This document shows positions 9,635 to 16,832 of a DNA stretch of 24,958 nt, in pieces. This DNA is from Fidelibacterota bacterium (lineage in GTDB: Bacteria; Fidelibacterota; UBA2242): assembly GCA_003645845.1 (NCBI GenBank), contig QNCV01000002.1, positions 1 through 24,958 of the forward strand, given 5' to 3'. The position numbers and the translations under genes were made by a program. Every line of letters begins with the position of its first letter. Position 1 is the stretch's first letter. The notes beneath the pieces were generated by a model. It did not search any database and had not been told where the DNA came from. It saw only the letters and a list, made by a program, of their open reading frames with translations.

Positions 9635-10699
9635 TTAAATTTCGCCAAAAATCAGATCATCGATAGCGGTCATTTTTTCCCGGTAACTGCGGGGAAAGAA
9701 GAACCAGATCGCCGCCGCAATGGAACTGAGAATGGAATTGCCGTCCTGAAGAGAAAAACAGTAGCCGGATAATTCTTTTCCCTTGCGCAAATTCAAGGTC
9801 GGAACCACAACAACGGATTGATTCAGAACCCGGCCGAGATAACCCATATCCCGTGAAAATGCGACAATCTGTCCGGTGAGTGTTTTATTTGTTAATGCAA
9901 TTAGCGGGTTCGCCTGCAGGCGGTTAATAATTTTCTGTAAGGTGGTTTCCGACTTCAGGCAGATGTCAAAGTGAATAATATGAAGATACTGGGAATTTAC
10001 TTTCAGAGTGGATGAAAAAAGATCGAGATTAAAACCGATGGATTTGAAAAGAGAAGCGGCGTCGAGTGCTTGATATGTGCCGTAGTTATTATCCTTGTGA
10101 ACGCCGACTTTGGGTGATGCAATTGAGCCGGCTTCTTCACTGATATCATTTTCACGGCGAATGCAGACAAATCGGCCGCATTCGATGTGTTGGTTGCCAT
10201 CAATAATTCCGATCGTATTGACCAGTGCGGCAATATTATGAGCATTACAGGATACAATTCGCAGGAATCGATCTTTGCCATAATTCAGCGCCCGGTCATT
10301 GATGGTGTAGGCATAATCTTTTCCGAATTCCGAATCCTGTGACTGAGCGACAAACAATTTATCGCCTTCGAATTTTGAATAGATGTTGTTTTTATTTATA
10401 CTGGCCTGACCGGTTGGAGAACAGTCAATGATAACGCCGGCCCGCCGAATTGCTTCCTTAGCATCATAATCGATTTTACAGCCTGTGCTGGCATACTCGT
10501 CTTTATACTCTTCCGGAAGGCATAATTTTGCGCCATGGTTGACCATGCCTTTTACCAGAGCAATATTTCTTATCTCGGTTAAATCCGGCTGAAATGTGAT
10601 TTCATCAATTCCCAGGGATTTTCGCCGACTGGTCAGAATGCCGATTAGGGGTGTTCCTATTGTTCCGGTTCCGACGATGTGAATAATATTTCGAGGCAT
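9635..10699 (-). CDS. Type II (archaeal-like) glyceraldehyde-3-phosphate dehydrogenase family protein
   Basis: This 354-residue protein starts with a Rossmann motif (IVGTGTIGTPL, residues 8-18), then IIDCSPTGQ (90-98), and VSCNAHN with Cys151 at the place of the catalytic cysteine in archaeal type II GAPDH (VSCNTT). The order of blocks (NAD fold, DxxPxG, SCN, then xxRR with a downstream His, here VCIRREND and VGVHKDN) also matches that family. Similarity to the usual bacterial GapA is not visible. The reaction would be oxidation of an aldehyde phosphate with NAD(P), but divergence in the substrate region means the substrate could differ. It is the first gene of the minus-strand operon; the upstream gap to 10778 has only a weak GAG before the ATG and no promoter I would defend. 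Confidence 0.6.
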   Translation of the reverse strand: MPRNIIHIVGTGTIGTPLIGILTSRRKSLGIDEITFQPDLTEIRNIALVKGMVNHGAKLCLPEEYKDEYASTGCKIDYDAKEAIRRAGVIIDCSPTGQASINKNNIYSKFEGDKLFVAQSQDSEFGKDYAYTINDRALNYGKDRFLRIVSCNAHNIAALVNTIGIIDGNQHIECGRFVCIRRENDISEEAGSIASPKVGVHKDNNYGTYQALDAASLFKSIGFNLDLFSSTLKVNSQYLHIIHFDICLKSETTLQKIINRLQANPLIALTNKTLTGQIVAFSRDMGYLGRVLNQSVVVVPTLNLRKGKELSGYCFSLQDGNSILSSIAAAIWFFFPRSYREKMTAIDDLIFGEI

Positions 10700-10778
10700 C
10701 TGTTATCTCGTTTTTAATAAATTCAAAAAAACCGCCGTAAGTTAATAACAATTTAGCTTTTATAAAATTGAATGTTAA

Positions 10779-10809
10779 AAAGGGTTGAAGAAAAAAACTT
10801 CAACCCTTT
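10779..10809 (-). terminator. Hairpin terminator after the propeller gene
   Basis: A perfect 12-bp stem (10779-10790 with 10798-10809) encloses a 7-base loop that is all A on the plus strand. It lies 27 bases beyond the stop of the gene ending at 10837. On the minus strand the 3' arm runs into a short T stretch (CCCTTTTT then AAC), so it is a plausible intrinsic terminator, with a weaker U-tract than ideal. It separates the B12 uptake unit from the housekeeping operon. The rest of the 10700-10836 gap is AT-rich with no gene. Confidence 0.75.
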
Positions 10810-10836
10810 ATGATTAAAATAAAAAGAGGAAGCGAT

Positions 10837-12147
10837 CTATTTCAGATATAGCATCTTAATGGCAGCCTGTCGACCGTTGTGCGTCAATACTGCAACGTAA
10901 AAACCGTTTGAAACCGCCGATCCGGATTGATCTTGTCCGTTCCATTTGATCGAGTAAGCACCGGGAAGAGCGTGAGCTTCCACCAGGTTTATTACCAATT
11001 GTCCAAGGGCATTAAAAATTGACAGGTTGATATTTCCGGGGTCGTGGATTTGGTAGGGAATAATCGTTGTTCCATTAAATGGATTTGGGTAATTCTGAGC
11101 CAGCTGAAAATCTGCGGGGATAAAATTGCCACTGTTGATGACGGTAGCATTTCCGCTTTCGTGGAAGGCAAAGGAACCGGGGATAGCCCCGACCCGAAGA
11201 GCGGCAAGCTGCGTACCATTGGAATCGAGCACTGCCACGGTATCGGGGGCAATATAGTTGGTCAAACCAAAATAGATCAGGTCGTTGTGAGTCGCCATCG
11301 AGTAAATTGAAGAGTAATTTCCGATTTGGTCGCCGGTGTCCATTGTCAGGGAGTCGGTCAAAGCACAGATACCCTTATTATATACCCGATAGATTTTATT
11401 ATTGAATACTGTAATGTCACGGCCGAAGAGGAACGAGATGCCAAAATCCTTGCGTGCAACCTCTCCGGTTGACAGGTCAATCTTCGAATTACCGGCATAG
11501 ATATTCCAGTTTTCATCGTAATAGGTGCTACTAACATAGATGCAGTTATCGTGAGCGACCATCTCCTCGGGCCCGGTAACGACAATAAATGTATCCGTCG
11601 GAACGGGAACGGTATCCGCAATATCGAACTCCATGACCATATTCGAAGAGGTCCAATCGGCGTTCATGGTGATTGAAGAATAGAGTTTATCATTATAAAA
11701 CAGTAAATCCTCAGGCAGCTTTCCAAGACTCAAGGTATCAATGATCGAATAATCAGATAGATCTATACAAAGAATACCGCTGATATACCAACAGGAGACA
11801 TAGGCGATATTATTGACAATTTCAATATCTCTGGGACCGGCAAAGGGGAGATCAATTGATGTGACGAATTCAAATCCGTTGCTCAAATCTGCGACTTCAA
11901 TCGTATTGGAATTGTTCATTACGATAAATAGTTTGTCGTTATAAATTTTTAAATTTTGACCGGTATCACCCAGCGGATTGCTTGAGATATCCCAATGTAA
12001 CGGGCCGCTGATTTCTGAAAATGTTGAATTCGCTGACCATAGAGTGGAATTGGTGCTACCGTAATTTCCTTCGCATAGAATGTATGTCGTGGCCTGAGCA
12101 AAAATTAAAGTACTTAATGCAATTACCAGTAGTAGAATGCGTTTCAT
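10837..12147 (-). CDS. Secreted beta-propeller with T9SS sorting tail, probable BtuG-like corrinoid-binding protein
   Basis: The 436-residue product has a signal peptide (LLLVIALSTLIFAQA, cleaved near residue 19) and then repeated blade-like units (KIYNDKLFIV, LLFYNDKLYSS, DITVFNNKIYRV, MATHNDLIYFG) typical of YncE-like propellers. Residues 347-436 form a T9SS type A sorting domain beginning FQLAQNYPNPFN and ending IKMLYLK. The ATG overlaps the receptor stop by four bases (ATGA) and has AAGGAG six bases upstream. It lies directly downstream of a riboswitch-controlled BtuB-like receptor. In Bacteroides, BtuG is a beta-propeller that caps BtuB and captures B12 with very high affinity, but as a lipoprotein. 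By context this protein likely has that role, exported by the T9SS; direct homology to BtuG is not shown here. Confidence 0.75.
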   Translation of the reverse strand: MKRILLLVIALSTLIFAQATTYILCEGNYGSTNSTLWSANSTFSEISGPLHWDISSNPLGDTGQNLKIYNDKLFIVMNNSNTIEVADLSNGFEFVTSIDLPFAGPRDIEIVNNIAYVSCWYISGILCIDLSDYSIIDTLSLGKLPEDLLFYNDKLYSSITMNADWTSSNMVMEFDIADTVPVPTDTFIVVTGPEEMVAHDNCIYVSSTYYDENWNIYAGNSKIDLSTGEVARKDFGISFLFGRDITVFNNKIYRVYNKGICALTDSLTMDTGDQIGNYSSIYSMATHNDLIYFGLTNYIAPDTVAVLDSNGTQLAALRVGAIPGSFAFHESGNATVINSGNFIPADFQLAQNYPNPFNGTTIIPYQIHDPGNINLSIFNALGQLVINLVEAHALPGAYSIKWNGQDQSGSAVSNGFYVAVLTHNGRQAAIKMLYLK

Positions 12148-14276
12148 GGGATTCTCCTTTTCCTTTTGACATTGTTCTTCATTTCATAGTTAAGGGTTAA
12201 CCGAAGCGAACGGGGCGGTTCGGGATAACCGTATAACGTTACATATTTTTTATCGCTGAGATTATTCACCGCCATTGCCAGAATAAATCTACCGATGCCG
12301 GTATTCAGACGGTAGGAGGTATTAAAGGAATAAATGGTATAGGAATCAAGGATCAGGTCTTCCGGCCAGCTGTACATGGCAACCCGCCGTCCCACGTGAG
12401 CCATTTGCAGTGAAAAGTAGCAGTGACCCGGAACCCAGCTGATTGCCAGAGCGCCGGTCTCCTTCGGAGCGTACCGCAGCGGTTTTTTATAGTAATCTCC
12501 CGGGGTCAGATTTTCAGAGACGACGTAATTATACATGGCATCGAAATGAATCGGGCAAATCGGGCAATGCCAGTTTGTGGTTATTTTATAACCTTTTCTG
12601 ATGGCTTTTTCGATATTTTTGGGTTGCCAATAGGACTGAACTGGTGTCCAGAGAATCAGGTTTTTACTCTTTTTGTAAAATAAATTGGCTTTCAGAGTGA
12701 TTCCGGCAATTTCAATTAATTCAAATCCGCCGGATATTTTATCTGTGTGTTCCGGCTTAAGGTTGGGATTTCCTCCCGGTTCCCAGTATAGATCATTAAA
12801 TGTGGGATAATGAAAAAACCTGCCGGCTGTCACATAGAATTTTCCGTAATTGCCCGGTATGTGCCATCGTAATTGCAGGTCCTTGTCTATTTTCGAATAG
12901 AGGTCGGGTGAGAAATTATAGGCAATCATCGGAACAATTGATAAACGCTTAGAGGGAAAATAAACCGCCGCAGCTTTGGTCTGATAACTTAAGCGATCAT
13001 GAGAAATTGTTTCCGAACTGTGCATAAGATCATATTTCATATCGGAATAGAGGTGTAACCGGATGTTTGGTCGGATATTTCCGGTTTGCTTAATAATCAG
13101 TTGATACGTATACAAAGTGTGATCAGTGTCAATGGCGCTTTGAGGGTTGATATAACGTTCAAATGACTTTTTTCCTAAAAATTGCAGATAGCCCGGACCG
13201 AAAGGATTAATCCATCCCAATTTTGTTCCGAGTATGGATAACCGGTCCTTTCGTCTGGCGTTGAGAGTTGGCGACCAGATCAGCCCGGCCACTCCCCGTT
13301 TTTGGGATGATGTCATCAGCATTGTTTTCCAGAAGAGATTAGACGAGAAGAGAGTGGTGACAGTTGAGCTTACAAATTCCTGGTCAAAGCTGTTATTTTC
13401 ACGTTTTGTTGTTCTGTTATTGACCGGGTTTGTGGCTTTGTAATCGGCATTGTCATGGCGTTTACCGGAGGAAATATTCAACCGGGTTCGCTTCGACTGT
13501 GAAGCAATGTTACCGGAAAACGACCAATGACCATAGGAGCCGAAGCTTGTCGTGAATCCGCTGCCGGTCATTTCCGGTTGAATGGCAATGCTTCCTTCGG
13601 CGTTGCCGATTTCCATTTGGTTCTCGTCCAGATTTGGTGAATAGGAGATTGTACTGACGATGGAAGCGGGCAGTTGAGATATATCCATTTGACCATTTTG
13701 GGCGCTGGTTAGATCAAATCCGGCATAAGAGATGCTTGTGTGAGATGAGGGGGCGCCGTCAAGGCTGAGTGTTGTAATGCCCGCCGGACCTCCGTAAGAT
13801 TTAATGTAAGTTCCGGGAATGCTTGCCAGAATCTGCTGGGATTCAACGACTCCCAACTCCGGCAGAATTGTGATTTCGGTGAATTTTTTTTCCGTCGTCC
13901 GGGAATAGCGTTGCCCCAAAATGTTTACAGCATCGGTTTGTATCGGTGCAAAGGGCATGGTAATGTTTATTTTGTCGCCGTATTCGGGAAGAATAATGAT
14001 AACCTTTTGGAAACCGATACGTTGAAATTCAAGGGTGTCACCGGGCGAGTACCGATTTGTAAAAATGATTTTACCGTTACTATCGCCGATCAGCCAGTTA
14101 TTATTGGTTTTATTATAAACCGAAACAAAGGGAATGGCCGTACCGTTAGGATCGCTTACAAAACCGGTAAGCGGAGGATTGGCGAATAGTTCCGCAGAAA
14201 AAAGCAGAATTAATCCTGCCGAAATCAGAAATATATTTAGTATGTGGAAAAAGGTAGAAGTGGATCTAAAGGTCAC
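12144..14276 (-). CDS. TonB-dependent outer-membrane receptor under B12 riboswitch (BtuB-like)
   Basis: The 710-residue protein has a signal segment (to about residue 33), a CarboxypepD_reg-like beta domain (about 34-110, LTGFVSDPNGTAIPFVSV), a plug (about 115-220) and a beta-barrel ending in the aromatic-rich RSLRLTLNYEM. The barrel shares PTFNDLYW (FNDLYW begins at residue 493) and GNPNLKPEHTD with the two receptors at 18689 and 20557. The plug is divergent: the common RGG-SALYG-AIGGVINI block is replaced by SYSPNLDENQMEIGNAEG. A barrel segment carries HCPICPIH. Start is GTG at 14276 with AAGGA eight bases upstream. The cobalamin riboswitch in its leader indicates uptake of cobalamin or another corrinoid, repressed when B12 is plentiful. 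About 26 residues near the C-terminus are basic (NNVKRKRRIP), odd for a barrel end. Confidence 0.88.
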   Translation of the reverse strand: MTFRSTSTFFHILNIFLISAGLILLFSAELFANPPLTGFVSDPNGTAIPFVSVYNKTNNNWLIGDSNGKIIFTNRYSPGDTLEFQRIGFQKVIIILPEYGDKINITMPFAPIQTDAVNILGQRYSRTTEKKFTEITILPELGVVESQQILASIPGTYIKSYGGPAGITTLSLDGAPSSHTSISYAGFDLTSAQNGQMDISQLPASIVSTISYSPNLDENQMEIGNAEGSIAIQPEMTGSGFTTSFGSYGHWSFSGNIASQSKRTRLNISSGKRHDNADYKATNPVNNRTTKRENNSFDQEFVSSTVTTLFSSNLFWKTMLMTSSQKRGVAGLIWSPTLNARRKDRLSILGTKLGWINPFGPGYLQFLGKKSFERYINPQSAIDTDHTLYTYQLIIKQTGNIRPNIRLHLYSDMKYDLMHSSETISHDRLSYQTKAAAVYFPSKRLSIVPMIAYNFSPDLYSKIDKDLQLRWHIPGNYGKFYVTAGRFFHYPTFNDLYWEPGGNPNLKPEHTDKISGGFELIEIAGITLKANLFYKKSKNLILWTPVQSYWQPKNIEKAIRKGYKITTNWHCPICPIHFDAMYNYVVSENLTPGDYYKKPLRYAPKETGALAISWVPGHCYFSLQMAHVGRRVAMYSWPEDLILDSYTIYSFNTSYRLNTGIGRFILAMAVNNLSDKKYVTLYGYPEPPRSLRLTLNYEMKNNVKRKRRIP

Positions 14277-14280
14277 GTTT

Positions 14281-14314
14281 CTAATCCTTAAATTGCCCGC
14301 GCAAGCGGATTAGA
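14281..14314 (-). promoter_or_regulatory. Riboswitch expression platform: hairpin plus ribosome-binding site
   Basis: A small hairpin (14297-14308; CCGC-TTGC-GCGG on the minus strand) sits between the riboswitch core and the AAGGA site (14285-14289) of the receptor gene. Its loop TTGC is complementary to GCAA in a loop of the aptamer, the arrangement expected for the L5-L13 kissing contact of cobalamin riboswitches. There is no U-tract, so control of translation rather than termination is likely. Confidence 0.7.
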
Positions 14315-14456
14315 ATGGAATCTACAGGTATCCTGACTTCCGAATCAACCGCTCTATCTACACCTTCCAGCATTTGCCGTGGTCTACGTAGATGCGTCCT
14401 CGGTTACAGTAGCGGGGCTGTGCCCGATTTTCACGAGCTTCCCTGTTAAAATCCAT
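14315..14456 (-). promoter_or_regulatory. Cobalamin riboswitch aptamer
   Basis: On the minus strand the leader contains the conserved B12-box elements in order: GGGAAGCTCGTGAAAATCGG, then GCCCCGCTACTGTAA, CCGAGGAC, and GAAGTCAGGATACCTG. Supporting pairings are ATGGA (14456-14452) with TCCAT (14319-14315) closing the element, CCGA with TCGG, and ATCTAC with GTAGAT inside. The aptamer binds adenosyl- or another cobalamin and would reduce expression of the receptor and propeller genes downstream. Confidence 0.93.
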
Positions 14457-14474
14457 ATCTAAAATAACGCCTCG

Positions 14475-14503
14475 AATATACGGATAATCTCCAATCTTAT
14501 CAA
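14475..14503 (-). promoter_or_regulatory. Sigma70-like promoter of the B12 uptake unit
   Basis: On the minus strand TTGATA (14503-14498) and TATATT (14480-14475) are separated by exactly 17 bases. The start of transcription would fall about 12-15 bases before the riboswitch core, giving the leader a sensible 5' end. Prediction from consensus match only. Confidence 0.65.
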
Positions 14504-14552
14504 TGCTATTTATTTTAATGTTTGGACGCCTTCTGTTCTTTGTATTATGTGT

Positions 14553-14597
14553 AACAGTTTATTAATTAATAACTAAGTGAAACCGTTCTATTAATAG
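14553..14597. repeat. AT-rich palindromes and weak direct repeat between divergent promoters
   Basis: The stretch holds a perfect 14-base palindrome TTATTAATTAATAA (14559-14572) and a 10-base one, CTATTAATAG (14588-14597). Two similar segments, AACAGTTTATTAAT (14553) and AACCGTTCTATTAAT (14581), lie 28 bases apart. These could be activator sites or UP-like elements, but in AT-rich DNA they may be chance. I see nothing else in 14504-14625. Confidence 0.3.
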
Positions 14598-14625
14598 CAG
14601 GGTGGAAAAAACCTTAAATAAAATG

Positions 14626-14654
14626 TTGACAAACTGGAATGGTTATGATATATT
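14626..14654 (+). promoter_or_regulatory. Strong sigma70-like promoter of the plus-strand operon
   Basis: TTGACA (14626-14631), a 17-base spacer and TATATT (14649-14654) give a near-consensus promoter. The start would be near 14661, about 40 bases before the ATG at 14701. It lies divergent to the riboswitch promoter, about 120 bases away. Confidence 0.75.
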
Positions 14655-14657
14655 AAA

Positions 14658-14671
14658 GTTGTATGGACAAC
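14658..14671. promoter_or_regulatory. Putative GntR-family operator
   Basis: The inverted repeat GTTGT-ATGG-ACAAC overlaps the predicted transcription start, ideal for repression. Its core TTGTATGGACAA resembles the TTGTACGTACAA style of operator bound by some GntR-type regulators. A partial copy, GGACAAAT, follows at 14681. The second gene of the operon encodes a GntR/UTRA regulator, so autoregulation is the simple reading. Confidence 0.5.
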
Positions 14672-14700
14672 CAAACAACCGGACAAATCTAAATAACCCA

Positions 14701-16056
14701 ATGACCAAGAAGTTTAAATTCGCTGTTCGCAAATGCTTTTTAGTGCTTTTTTTTAGTCTTGGGCTTTTCTCCTGTGACGGATACCGGGAGATTACTATCG
14801 GGATCGTCGGTGATCAGTTTGGCGCCTATGATGCGGAAAAGTCATATCAGGTCATGCAGCAAGCGGTTGATAAACTCTGTGCGAAAAACCCTGATGTTAT
14901 TTTACATGTTGGCGATATTGTTGAAAGTATTCGCGGCATAGATACGTTCGAAGATTTCGAGTCCAATTTTAGACGCGCCGTGACAATCATGAACGGTACT
15001 CAAAAGCCCTGGCTAATCGCCCTTGGCGATCATGATGTTGTTCCGCCTCGTTATCTGGCTTGTTCACCGGACAGAAGTCGGGAAAAATGGTTTATGGATT
15101 GTTGTCAGCGCTATGAAACGCCGGTTGGCGACAAACCCTATTATAGCAAAAATGTGGCGGGATACCATTTTATATCGCTTTACTCAATGGAAAACCTCCA
15201 TACAGACCCTCGCTGGGGCTCCATTTTCCTTAATAAAATAAAGACCGAGCAGCTGTCCTGGCTGAAAGATGATCTCGAAGAAAATAAATCTTCAAAAGGT
15301 ATTATTGTGCTCATCCATCATCCGCAATGGTATGTATGGTCAAATTGGATGGAAATACATGGGATACTGAGAGAATACCCCGTCATTGCGGTCATTGCCG
15401 GACACTATCATTATGATCAGGATGATGGGCTGATTGACGGCATCCGGTACATTGTTATGGGGGCGTCAGGCGGGGTGGTCAAAGATACTGATGCACACTC
15501 CGGAGGTGCGCAGGAATATGGACTTCTCAAACTTAAAAAGGATAAAATTACTGCTTTTAACCTTTTTGAAGTCAATTCCGACAGTATGCTGGAATTAACA
15601 CCGCGGAGAAGTATGGATCGTCTGCAGGCCATATCCTGCATGCTGGATAATCTCTGGAAGGATGTAAATCTGGTTGCAAGTGATGGCGAAAAGTCATTAC
15701 AAAAAAGCGATTTAACGAAGGATCAACAGATTATACTAACGTCTCTGGCAAATCCGATAGACATTCCCATTGAAATCAGTATTGAATTTCCAGATACACT
15801 GCTGACCGATCCTGTTTGGAATGCGGGTGACTCAACGATATCGGGATACGAACCGATTAAACTTAAACCCGGTGAACGCATCAGTTGGGCGAATTATTCC
15901 AATGTTGGTCAATGGTACCAGCCGCCGGCATTATGGCAGGCGAAAATTATTTCCGACGCAAAAGAAAATACGCAGATAACTCTATCAGTATTAGTTAAAT
16001 TACAGGATACTAGGCAACGGTTTATTCGTCACGCCGTAATTTTTAATGTCAATTAG
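14701..16056 (+). CDS. Calcineurin-like metallophosphoesterase, predicted lipoprotein
   Basis: The 451-residue product begins with a lipoprotein signal (LFFSLGLFSC, Cys25), so it probably sits in the envelope facing the periplasm or surface. Metallophosphoesterase motifs are visible: Asp38 in GIVGDQF, GD at 71-72, GDHD at 109-112, His206/207 in LIHHP and GHYH at 234-237. The first motif is DQF rather than the usual DxH, so one metal ligand is altered. Residues from about 360 form a separate C-terminal beta-rich part of unknown function. I chose ATG 14701; a GTG at 14602 in the same frame would place the promoter inside the coding region. There is no clear ribosome-binding site. As first gene of the operon it may remove phosphate from an imported nucleotide or nucleotide fragment; the substrate is inferred only. 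Confidence 0.85.
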   Translation: MTKKFKFAVRKCFLVLFFSLGLFSCDGYREITIGIVGDQFGAYDAEKSYQVMQQAVDKLCAKNPDVILHVGDIVESIRGIDTFEDFESNFRRAVTIMNGTQKPWLIALGDHDVVPPRYLACSPDRSREKWFMDCCQRYETPVGDKPYYSKNVAGYHFISLYSMENLHTDPRWGSIFLNKIKTEQLSWLKDDLEENKSSKGIIVLIHHPQWYVWSNWMEIHGILREYPVIAVIAGHYHYDQDDGLIDGIRYIVMGASGGVVKDTDAHSGGAQEYGLLKLKKDKITAFNLFEVNSDSMLELTPRRSMDRLQAISCMLDNLWKDVNLVASDGEKSLQKSDLTKDQQIILTSLANPIDIPIEISIEFPDTLLTDPVWNAGDSTISGYEPIKLKPGERISWANYSNVGQWYQPPALWQAKIISDAKENTQITLSVLVKLQDTRQRFIRHAVIFNVN

Positions 16057-16067
16057 AAGGTGACCAG

Positions 16068-16823
16068 ATGAATAAATATTTTAGCAAGATAGACAAGAAC
16101 AGCATCGTTCCCTATTACTATCAGCTTCAGGAAGTATTGGAGAATTTGATTGATCAGGGGATTTATAAGCCGGATCAGAAACTTCCGTCGGAAAATGAGT
16201 TGCGTGAATGGCTGGGGATAAGTCGCCATACGGCTCAGAGGGCACTGAAACATCTTGTTGACAGAGGTATTGCTTACAGAATTCAGGGAAAAGGCACGTT
16301 CGTAGCAAATAAAACAATTACGTACAGTTTGGTTGCGAATCTCAGCTTTTCGGCGGAAATGCTGGGACTGAACAAGAAAGTACGAAGCAAACTGATCTGC
16401 GCCGATGAGATGACCGCTCACAGCCTTATCACAAAAATGCTGCAATCCGACGAAAATGCAAAATTTTACAGCATTCAGCGATTGCGCTATGTTGATGATA
16501 TTCCGATATCCCTGCAGACTTCATATTTGCCGGTTGCGCTGGTTCCGGGGTTAATCAACAGGAATTTTGAGGAGGTGTCACTTTTTACAATTATCAAAGA
16601 GGAATACGGTCTGGAAATCGGTGAGGCGTTTGAGACGTTGCAGGCGGTGAAAGCAACTGAATACGAAGCGCGGCACCTTAAAATAAAGGAAGGGGATGCG
16701 GTATTTTTACTTGAAAGAACAACAAAATTACGATCGGGCGAAGTGCTGGAATTTGTGAAAACAATCCTGCGGGGCGACCGCGGTAAATTTTATGTGGAAT
16801 TTAAGGGGAAAAACGGGAAGTGA
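16068..16823 (+). CDS. GntR-family transcriptional regulator, HutC/UTRA type
   Basis: The 251-residue protein has an N-terminal winged helix (about 10-80; LPSENELREWLGISRHTAQR then GIAYRIQGKGTFVA) and a C-terminal UTRA ligand-binding domain (about 95-245, with YSIQRLRYVDDIPISLQTSY and AVFLLERTT). UTRA regulators usually bind a small sugar, amino acid or phosphorylated metabolite and release DNA. It has AAGGTG upstream of the ATG and starts 11 bases after the phosphoesterase. It is likely the repressor acting at the palindrome near 14658. The ligand may be an intermediate made by the neighbouring enzymes. Assignment to the family is secure, the ligand is unknown. Confidence 0.93.
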   Translation: MNKYFSKIDKNSIVPYYYQLQEVLENLIDQGIYKPDQKLPSENELREWLGISRHTAQRALKHLVDRGIAYRIQGKGTFVANKTITYSLVANLSFSAEMLGLNKKVRSKLICADEMTAHSLITKMLQSDENAKFYSIQRLRYVDDIPISLQTSYLPVALVPGLINRNFEEVSLFTIIKEEYGLEIGEAFETLQAVKATEYEARHLKIKEGDAVFLLERTTKLRSGEVLEFVKTILRGDRGKFYVEFKGKNGK

Positions 16824-16832
16824 ATCAATATT

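Noticed and set aside
14602..14700. GTG start giving a 33-residue longer phosphoesterase
   Set aside because: It would put the TTGACA/TATATT promoter and the operator inside the coding region and hide the lipoprotein signal behind a hydrophilic leader.
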